From assembly GCA_903860995.1 (NCBI GenBank), contig CAIOSS010000780.1:1-6669 (forward strand): 6,669 nucleotides of DNA, read 5' to 3'. A model generated the notes under the pieces. It saw nothing but the letters and a program-made list of their open reading frames with translations. It had not been told where the DNA came from and did no database searches. Below, in pieces: positions 1 through 5,166 of the stretch. Within the stretch, counting starts at the first letter, position 1, and every line of letters begins with the position of its first letter. Made by a program: the position numbers and the translations under genes. The DNA comes from an uncultured delta proteobacterium. Its GTDB lineage: Bacteria > Myxococcota_A > Polyangia > Polyangiales > Ga0077539.

Positions 1-487
1 GCACACCCTCGCAGGTCTGCGTGCCCCACACGCAGACGCCGCGACCCGCGGCCGCCAGGGGGCCGAGGTAGCAGCGCTGGGTGCGGCCCGCCACACAGAG
101 GCAGTTGTCGTCCACCAGGCCGTTGCGGTCGTCGTCGAGCCCGTTGCCGCAGATGTCGGGGTTTTCGGGGGTCGGGCCGCCGTCGCCGAAGCTGTCGAGG
201 TCGAAGCCGTCGAGGTCGAAGCCGTCGAAGGCTGGGATCGGGCCCGCGTCGAAGTCCGGTCGCGGACCGGCGTCGAAGTCGCTCCACCCGTCCTGGTCGG
301 CCGGATTGCTGCCGTCGCCGTTCAGGGCCGCGTCGCCGCGCGCGCCGTCGGCGCGTCCGTTGTTGCCATTGGGGGCCGCGTCCCCGAGGTCGTTCGGATC
401 GGGGCCGACCACCGTCGAGTCGCCGCTCGAACATCCCGCCACTGGGAGCGCCAGCGCCATCGCGAAGACAAGGACCTTGGAACGCAT
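1..487 (-). CDS. Surface lipoprotein with MopE-like Cys/Asp motif (partial, C-terminus beyond left edge)
   Basis: The reading frame opens at the ATG complementary to 485-487 and stays open to the window edge (162 codons seen). A GGAGG ribosome binding site lies 6 nt upstream (494-498), which supports this start. Residues 1-19 form a lipoprotein signal peptide: Arg2/Lys4, a hydrophobic core, and the lipobox PVAGC with Cys19 as the predicted lipidated residue. Residues 20-110 are a Gly/Asp/Pro/Asn-rich, probably disordered tether that includes two GFDLD repeats (89-98). From Cys113 comes CGNGLDDDRNGLVDDNC, followed by a C-x-x-G...C...GxGxCxxGxQxC-like stretch. This resembles the 'CGNGIDDDCDGLVDE' modules of MopE-like putative metal-binding surface proteins common in Myxococcota. 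Here the central Cys is replaced (DDRNG rather than DDCDG). The enzymatic function, if any, would lie in the missing C-terminal part. It is transcribed divergently from the HIT gene. The lipoprotein call is firm; the metal-binding role is inference from family resemblance. Confidence 0.85.
   Translation of the reverse strand, partial: MRSKVLVFAMALALPVAGCSSGDSTVVGPDPNDLGDAAPNGNNGRADGARGDAALNGDGSNPADQDGWSDFDAGPRPDFDAGPIPAFDGFDLDGFDLDSFGDGGPTPENPDICGNGLDDDRNGLVDDNCLCVAGRTQRCYLGPLAAAGRGVCVWGTQTCEGV
194..223 (-). repeat. Two perfect 15-bp tandem units in lipoprotein tether
   Basis: The unit GTCGAGGTCGAAGCC (plus strand) occurs at 194-208 and again at 209-223, with a partial third start at 224. 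On the coding (minus) strand each unit encodes GFDLD, residues 89-98 of the lipoprotein. The copies are identical at the nucleotide level, as expected for a recent slippage duplication that lengthens a flexible tether. Confidence 0.8.
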
Positions 488-678
488 GATGAGCCTCCAG
501 CCGTTGCAAGGGGTCCCACCAGCGAACGGACCTCTGCCTCGGCGCGCCCCGACTCTACACCCCGCACGGCGACTCCCTGCAACGCCCTCCGGGACTGATT
601 TCTCCGCAGCGCAGTGGGGGTTTTGTGACCACTGTCGGGCATCGCCTCCGCGGCGCTCCGGCTCGTCGGGTTGGTGTA

Positions 679-700
679 CCCTCCGATGCCTTCAGGGAGG
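679..700 (+). promoter_or_regulatory. Possible hairpin masking the HIT gene ribosome binding site
   Basis: CCCTCC at 679-684 is the exact reverse complement of GGGAGG at 695-700, with a 10-nt loop between them. The right arm contains the GGAGG that serves as the ribosome binding site for the ATG at 713 (12-nt spacing, slightly long). A competing 4-bp pairing, GCCT 688-691 with AGGC 698-701, would also cover part of it. In a transcript beginning upstream of 679 this could limit translation initiation. The pairing is read directly from the sequence; the regulatory role is a guess, and six-base pairings arise easily in GC-rich DNA. Confidence 0.3.
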
Positions 701-712
701 CACAGCATCGCC

Positions 713-1129
713 ATGGCCGACACCGTGTTCAGCAAGATTCTCCGGGGAGAGATCCCCTGCCACAAGGTGTACGAGGACGACCTCGTGCTCGCCTTCCTCG
801 ACGTCGGGCCGCTCAGCCGGGGGCACACCCTGGTCATCCCGAAGGAGCCCGCCGCGACCCTCGACGCGCTCTCCGACGAGTCCGCCGCTGCCATCGGTCG
901 CGCGCTCCCGCGGCTCTGCCGCGCGGTGAAGTCGGCCACCGGCTGCGAGGACTACAACGTCCTCCAGAACAACGGCGCGCTCGCGCACCAGGCCGTCTTC
1001 CACGTGCACTTCCACATCATCCCGCGCCCTGATCCCGAGCAGGGTCTCGGCGTGCGCTGGCGCCCGGCGTCGAGCTTCGATCACGCCGACGGCGCGGCCC
1101 TCGCGCGCGCCATCGCCGCGGCGATCTGA
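713..1129 (+). CDS. HIT family protein (HinT/Fhit-like nucleotide hydrolase)
   Basis: A 138-residue cytoplasmic histidine-triad protein. The family hydrolyses or transfers nucleotides from substrates such as AMP-lysine, AMP-NH2 or dinucleoside polyphosphates, using the central His of the HxHxH motif as nucleophile. The motif is intact as HVHFHIIP: His97, His99 (predicted nucleophile) and His101. Upstream are the usual family landmarks: FSKILRGEIPCHKVYEDD at 6-23, the FLDVGPLSRGHTLVIPKE strand-loop-strand, and N-V-L-Q-N-N-G before the triad. I chose the ATG at 713 over the in-frame TTG at 671 because homologues begin near MADTVFSKIL and GGAGG at 696-700 lies between the two candidates. The length is normal for the bacterial family. 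Ung follows 65 bp downstream on the same strand, so the two may be co-transcribed. The exact substrate cannot be read from sequence, and a HinT-type AMP-lysine hydrolase versus another HIT subclass is undecided. Confidence 0.95.
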   Translation: MADTVFSKILRGEIPCHKVYEDDLVLAFLDVGPLSRGHTLVIPKEPAATLDALSDESAAAIGRALPRLCRAVKSATGCEDYNVLQNNGALAHQAVFHVHFHIIPRPDPEQGLGVRWRPASSFDHADGAALARAIAAAI

Positions 1130-1194
1130 TCGTCCCCGATCCACACATCCTCCTCACGACAACCCTCGAAGTCCTCGAGCGAAACGAGAATCCC

Positions 1195-1875
1195 ATGAGC
1201 GATCGGCCCAACCTACCCCCCGACTGGCAGGCCGCGCTCGGCGCGGAGCTCGACAAGGACTCCTTCAAGAGCCTCATGGACTTCGTCGCGAAGGAGCGCG
1301 CCGAGGCCCAGGTGTTCCCGCCTGCGGAGGAGGTCTTCTCGGCGTTTTCGCACTCGCCCTTCAACGACACCAAGGTCGTCCTCATCGGGCAGGACCCCTA
1401 TCACGACGTCGGCCAGGCCCACGGGCTGTGCTTCTCCGTGAAGCCGGGCGTCCCGACGCCGCCCTCGCTGGTCAACATGTACAAGGAGCTGAAATCCGAC
1501 CTCGGCTGCGCCATCCCCAACAATGGCTACCTCGTGCCGTGGGCGAAGCAGGGGATGCTCATGCTCAACGCCGTGATGACCGTGCGCGCCCACACCCCCA
1601 ACTCCCACAAAGATCACGGCTGGGAGCAGTTCACCGACGCCGCGATCAAGGCCATCTCCGCGCGCCCGAAGCCCGCGGTGTTCCTCCTGTGGGGCAATTA
1701 CGCCAAGAAGAAGGCGAAGCTCGTCGACACGAAGCGCCACGTCGTCATCGAGGGCGCGCACCCGTCGCCCCTCTCGGTGAAGCTCTTCATGGGCTCCAAG
1801 CCCTTCTCCAAGGTCAACGCCGCGCTCGCGCATCTCGGCGAGAAGCCCATCGACTGGCAGATCCCGAACATCTGA
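1195..1875 (+). CDS. ung: Uracil-DNA glycosylase, family 1
   Basis: A 226-residue enzyme that excises uracil from DNA, arising by cytosine deamination or dUMP misincorporation, as the first step of base excision repair in the cytoplasm. All family-1 signatures are present. GQDPYH at 65-70 has catalytic Asp67 and uracil-pocket Tyr69. Phe80 in GLCFSV stacks on the base. MLNAVMTVRA carries Asn124, which reads the uracil edge. HPSPLS at 189-194 has His189 and the intercalating Leu193. These correspond to E. coli Asp64, Tyr66, Phe77, Asn123, His187 and Leu191. The AHTPNSHKDHGWEQFTD region is also canonical. Length matches the family (about 220-230). The start ATG at 1195 has only a weak purine-rich GAAACGAGAA upstream, but the N-terminus fits the family length. 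It lies between HIT and a surface lipoprotein gene in the same direction; the 51-bp gap downstream shows no terminator. Confidence 0.98.
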   Translation: MSDRPNLPPDWQAALGAELDKDSFKSLMDFVAKERAEAQVFPPAEEVFSAFSHSPFNDTKVVLIGQDPYHDVGQAHGLCFSVKPGVPTPPSLVNMYKELKSDLGCAIPNNGYLVPWAKQGMLMLNAVMTVRAHTPNSHKDHGWEQFTDAAIKAISARPKPAVFLLWGNYAKKKAKLVDTKRHVVIEGAHPSPLSVKLFMGSKPFSKVNAALAHLGEKPIDWQIPNI

Positions 1876-1926
1876 GCCCACCGTCGCGCTTGCCCGCGGC
1901 GCACATCGGCATGAACAATCGCCCCC

Positions 1927-4635
1927 GTGCACCCCAGCGCCCGCGCCTCGTCCCTGGTCGCCCCGATCATCCTCCTTGCGGGCGCGCTCGCGGGCTGTGA
2001 CGACGCCCCCGCCACCTCCGACGCGGGCGTCTCCCCGGCCACCGATGTGCCCGCTGCCGACCTGCCCGTCACCGACGTGCCGCGCCCGGACGCCGCGCCG
2101 GTCGATGTGCCCGCCGTCGATGTCCCGGCTGCCGCCTGCGAGGGCGCCGTCGTGGCGCGCCCCGGGACCACCAGCGAGCTGGTCGACGGCGCCGATCGCG
2201 CGACGGTCACCATGGACGATCCCGGGGCCTGCCTGCGCCGCTATGAGCTCCGTACGACCGCGGCGCTCCGCGACGGGGAGCCCGGCAACCCCCGGACGGT
2301 GCGCGAGCGCGACGGCTGGCCCACGCTGCGCAGCGGGCACGACCTCTTCGACGCGCTGTACGCCCTCGCGGTCGAGGAGATGCGCGAGAACTCCGTCGAG
2401 GCCATCCGGGACGGGTCGTTCAACAACGGCAACCCCATCGACTGCCCCGTCGGCGGATGCTTCGAGACGGGCCGGCTCTGGAACTACGTCTGGACCCGCG
2501 ACACGGCCTACGCCGTCGACCTCGCGCTCGGCGCCATGGACCCGCTGCGCGCCCGCAACTCGCTCCTGTTCAAGCTCTCCGCGCGGCGCACCGGGGGCGA
2601 TCCGCAGATCGTTCAGGATACTGGAACCGGCGGCAGCTACCCCGTCTCCAGCGATCGCGTCGTGTGGGCCCTCGGGGCCGCCGAGCTCCTGAAGCACCTC
2701 AGTGGGGCCGATCGCACGAGCTTCGTCGACGCCGCGTACCCCGCGATGCTCAACACCGCCGAGCACGACCGCCGCGTGGTCTTCGATGCGCGCGACGGCC
2801 TGTACCGCGGTGAGCAGTCCTTCCTCGACTGGCGCGAGCAGTCCTACGCCGCATGGACCGCGACGGACCCGGTGCACATCGCGATGTCCCGCTCGCTCAG
2901 CACCAACGTGCTTCACTTCTCGCTGCTCGACACCGTGGCCACGCTGGCCGTCGAGCGCGGCGACACCGCCGCCGCCGCGCGGTACCGGGCGTGGGCCGAC
3001 GCCCTCAAGCTCGCCATCCAGCGCCGCTTCTGGCTCGCCGACGACGGGCAGTTCAGCGCCTTCACCAGCACCGAGCTCGACCCGTCCCCCGTGCGCCGCT
3101 GGGACGCCCTCGGCTCGGCCCTCGCCGTGCTCACGGGGGTCGCCACCGAGGCGCAGGCCCGGGAGGCCGTCGCGCGATACCCCCACGCGGGCCGCGGGCT
3201 CCCGGTGATCTGGCCCCAGCAGCAGTTCACCGCGATCTATCACAACCGCGCGTCGTGGCCCTTCGTCACGGCCTACTGGCTGCGGGCGGCGCGCCAGGTG
3301 CGCAACGACGCCAGCGTCGACTGGAACGTCGACGCCATGGTGCGCGGCGCCGCGCTCAACCTGTCCAACATGGAGAACCTGGAGTTCGCCAGCGGCCGTC
3401 CCCGCGTCGAGGACGGGATGTACTCCGGCCCGGTGGTCAACTCGCAGCGACAGCTCTGGAGCGTCGCGGGCTACCTCTCGATGGTCCACGACGTGGTGTT
3501 CGGCGTGGAGACCTCCGCCCAGGGCCTCCGCCTCCGGCCGTACATCACCCGCGCGATGCGCCACGCGTGGTTCGGCCGCGCCGACCGCATCGTCCTTCGC
3601 GGCTTCGTCTTCCGCGGGCGCCGCCTCGACCTCCGCGTGTCGCTCCCTGCGCCCACCGCCGACCGCGCGGGCGCCTACGCCGTCGGCGCCGTACGCGTGA
3701 ACGGCCGCGACGTCGGCGACGCCTTCGTCGACCCCGCCACGCTGCCCGAGCGCTCCACCGTCGATGTCGAGCTGCGCGACGCGCCCGAGGCCCGCGCCAC
3801 CGTGCGCAGCCTCCCCGATGCCAGCGACTGGCGCCAGGTCTTCGGCCCCCGCACGCCCCGCATCGCCGCGCTCACGGCGGCGGCCGAGCCCGGGCGCGTC
3901 CAGCTCCGCGTCGACCTCGCGGGCGAGGAGCGCGGCGCCGTCGACGTGGTGATCCTCCGCGACGGCCAGCGCGTCGCGACGCTCGGCCCGAGCGACGGCG
4001 ACACGTGGACCGACCCGCTCGCCGACGGCCAGGCGGTGACCCACTGCTACAGCCTGGAGGTCGTGTTCCGCGGGTCGGGCAACGCCTCGCAGCACGCCGC
4101 GCCGCAGTGCTGGTGGGGCACCGGCGCGGCGCGGGTGACGGAGCTCGACGCCACGCGCTTCGTAGCCACCGGCGGCCGCCTCGTCTCCGGTCACGGCCGG
4201 ATGCACTACGAGAACTGGGGCGACCCCGGGCACCGCCTGGAGGTCACCGCGCTCCGGGTCGCGCAGTCGGGCGCGTACCTGCTCCAGGTGACCGCGGGCA
4301 ACGGCGCGGGCGGCACCACCACGGGCATCACCTGCGGCGTGAAGCGCGTGCAGGTGATCGAGGTCGCGGGCGGTCGCACCGTCGCCGACGGCTATGTCGT
4401 GATGCCCCAGCTCGGCGCGTGGGACCAGTGGCGCGACTCCTCCTTCGTGCGCGCCTCACTCGAGGCGGGCCGGGACTACCGCGTGGTCATCGGCAACGAC
4501 GACACGTCCGTGAACATGTCTGCCTTCGAGCACTTCACCCGGTACACCGGGGGCATGGGGGGCGCTGGCGGTGCCTTCTTCCGCGTGAACATCGCGGCGT
4601 TGAAGGTGCTCTACCTCGGTCCGGCGACCCCGTGA
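1927..4635 (+). CDS. Large lipoprotein with six-hairpin glycosidase-like domain plus FN3-like and CBM-like modules
   Basis: A 902-residue predicted lipoprotein. The signal peptide runs to the lipobox ALAGC with Cys24 as +1 and Asp at +2. GTG 1927 is the only usable start: an in-frame TGA sits at 1912, the lipobox requires this N-terminus, and there is no clear ribosome binding site. Residues about 28-70 are an Ala/Asp/Pro tether with VDVPA-type repeats. Residues about 130-525 resemble (alpha/alpha)6 six-hairpin glycosidases (glucoamylase, debranching and MGH1-like group). They include NYVWTRDTAY with W189 and D192, NMENLEF with E483/E486, and the late VEDGMYSG with E495/D496, plausible acid residues of an active-site cleft. 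C173 and C178 could pair. About 525-630 looks like a beta-sandwich cap. About 639-728 is fibronectin-III-like, with C707 and C728 as a possible disulfide. About 735-900 looks like a jelly-roll carbohydrate-binding module. Substrate and GH family are not determinable by eye, and catalytic residues are inferred. Likely role: surface-anchored attack on a glycan. Confidence 0.8.
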   Translation: MHPSARASSLVAPIILLAGALAGCDDAPATSDAGVSPATDVPAADLPVTDVPRPDAAPVDVPAVDVPAAACEGAVVARPGTTSELVDGADRATVTMDDPGACLRRYELRTTAALRDGEPGNPRTVRERDGWPTLRSGHDLFDALYALAVEEMRENSVEAIRDGSFNNGNPIDCPVGGCFETGRLWNYVWTRDTAYAVDLALGAMDPLRARNSLLFKLSARRTGGDPQIVQDTGTGGSYPVSSDRVVWALGAAELLKHLSGADRTSFVDAAYPAMLNTAEHDRRVVFDARDGLYRGEQSFLDWREQSYAAWTATDPVHIAMSRSLSTNVLHFSLLDTVATLAVERGDTAAAARYRAWADALKLAIQRRFWLADDGQFSAFTSTELDPSPVRRWDALGSALAVLTGVATEAQAREAVARYPHAGRGLPVIWPQQQFTAIYHNRASWPFVTAYWLRAARQVRNDASVDWNVDAMVRGAALNLSNMENLEFASGRPRVEDGMYSGPVVNSQRQLWSVAGYLSMVHDVVFGVETSAQGLRLRPYITRAMRHAWFGRADRIVLRGFVFRGRRLDLRVSLPAPTADRAGAYAVGAVRVNGRDVGDAFVDPATLPERSTVDVELRDAPEARATVRSLPDASDWRQVFGPRTPRIAALTAAAEPGRVQLRVDLAGEERGAVDVVILRDGQRVATLGPSDGDTWTDPLADGQAVTHCYSLEVVFRGSGNASQHAAPQCWWGTGAARVTELDATRFVATGGRLVSGHGRMHYENWGDPGHRLEVTALRVAQSGAYLLQVTAGNGAGGTTTGITCGVKRVQVIEVAGGRTVADGYVVMPQLGAWDQWRDSSFVRASLEAGRDYRVVIGNDDTSVNMSAFEHFTRYTGGMGGAGGAFFRVNIAALKVLYLGPATP
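2041..2130 (+). repeat. Degenerate T/V-D-V-P-A codon repeats in lipoprotein tether
   Basis: The tether after the lipobox contains repeated T/V-D-V-P-x pentapeptides. The clearest adjacent pair is 2101-2115 and 2116-2130, both encoding VDVPA. These two 15-bp units differ at three sites, all third codon positions and all synonymous. A TDVPA unit at 2041-2055 is a more distant copy. The pattern is an old tandem expansion kept at protein level. Confidence 0.7.
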
Positions 4636-4646
4636 GCGGACCTCGA

Positions 4647-4958
4647 TCAGGCCGCCTTGGCGGTGGCGGTGCGCAGCGTGAGCAGCTCGCGGAAGCGCGT
4701 CGGGTTGCACGAGCGCATCATCACGAGCTCGCGGCCGAAGCGCTTGGAGGCGTTGCGCGCCACCATCACCGCCGTATGGCTGTTGACGTCCGTGGTCACG
4801 AGCACGAGGTCGGAGCGCTCGATCTGGCGCTCCATCACCTCGACCCCGCGACCGTTCATGTGACCACCGTGGAAATCGAGCTCGTGGCCGAGGGAGTGCG
4901 CGATCTTCGCGAGCGCGCGCTCGTTGCGTTCAACCCCGCCGATGAGTGTGATGCGCAT
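4647..4958 (-). CDS. DUF2325 domain-containing small protein
   Basis: A 103-residue cytoplasmic protein that I recognise as DUF2325-like (Pfam PF10087) with no biochemical function I can assign. Features of the family are visible. There is an N-terminal beta strand and Gly turn, MRITLIGGVERNE. A conserved region L-D-F-H-G-G-H around 27-33 precedes a short helix. SDLVLVTTDVNSHTAVMVAR at about 49-68 has the characteristic Asp-Leu-Val and Asn-Ser-His. A final strand, ELVMMRSCNP, precedes the closing helix. The alternating strand/helix order suggests a small Rossmann-like fold. The start ATG (complement of 4956-4958) has GGAG at 4965-4968, 6 nt upstream. The gene is convergent with the glycosidase-like lipoprotein, with stop codons 11 bp apart, and divergent from the sugar dehydrogenase gene. 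It covers essentially the minimal domain with no fused partner. Confidence 0.85.
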   Translation of the reverse strand: MRITLIGGVERNERALAKIAHSLGHELDFHGGHMNGRGVEVMERQIERSDLVLVTTDVNSHTAVMVARNASKRFGRELVMMRSCNPTRFRELLTLRTATAKAA

Positions 4959-5166
4959 TGGGGACTCCGCTTCTGTTCAGCCGGGTCATCCGGCCCTTCA
5001 TCTCCTCGAACGCGCCAACCCTGGAACGCTATTCCAATCGATGTGCGTCGAGGTCGATCGGGACCTTCCTTCGGTCTGATAGACTAACTTCTAGTATTGT
5101 GAACACGGAAGCGCAAGGGCCGACCCGAACGATTCGGACCCGCGAAACCACAGCGAAGGGGCTGCG
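4959..5166. promoter_or_regulatory. Divergent intergenic region with AT-richer island (candidate promoter region)
   Basis: This 208-bp gap separates the minus-strand DUF2325 gene from the plus-strand sugar dehydrogenase gene, so it should hold promoters for both. Bases 5076-5100 are markedly AT-richer than the surroundings and contain TAGTAT (5092-5097) and TAGACT (5080-5085), each sharing four or more bases with a sigma-70 -10 box. I found no convincing -35 hexamer at 16-18 bp from either. A 5-bp dyad, TGGAA-N5-TTCCA, lies at 5022-5036, and a 4-bp dyad, ACTA-N5-TAGT, at 5083-5095 overlaps the candidate -10. Promoter placement is inferred from composition and gene orientation only. Confidence 0.35.

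Noticed and set aside
502..584. Separated inverted repeat CGTTGCA (502-508) and TGCAACG (578-584)
   Set aside because: Seven-base arms about 70 bp apart with no other symmetry are close to chance expectation and do not form a credible hairpin or operator.
81..929. 282-codon plus-strand open frame at the left end
   Set aside because: It is antisense to a lipoprotein with a clear lipobox and ribosome binding site, then crosses the intergenic gap and the HIT gene in the wrong frame; it is Ser/Pro/Arg-rich with no domain.
1776..1815. Ung leucine-loop sequence differs from E. coli (SVKLFMGSKPFSKVN after HPSPL)
   Set aside because: The catalytic His and intercalating Leu are intact, and shorter Lys-containing loops of this kind are, to my knowledge, a common variant outside the enterobacteria; not a sign of lost function.
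1213..4233. 1006-codon open frame on the minus strand opposite ung and the glycosidase-like gene
   Set aside because: It lies antisense to two well-supported genes, is low-complexity in Arg/Gly/Ala/Val/His with no recognisable domain, and is explained by GC-rich third codon positions keeping the complementary frame open.
4652..4663. CCGCC-TT-GGCGG dyad as an intrinsic terminator
   Set aside because: A 2-nt loop is too small for the full stem, no T run follows on either strand, and it lies inside the DUF2325 coding sequence.
2853..5087. 744-codon plus-strand open frame overlapping the glycosidase-like gene and the DUF2325 gene
   Set aside because: The translation is Arg/Pro/Ala-rich with no domain pattern and runs through the convergent DUF2325 gene; it is a compositional shadow.
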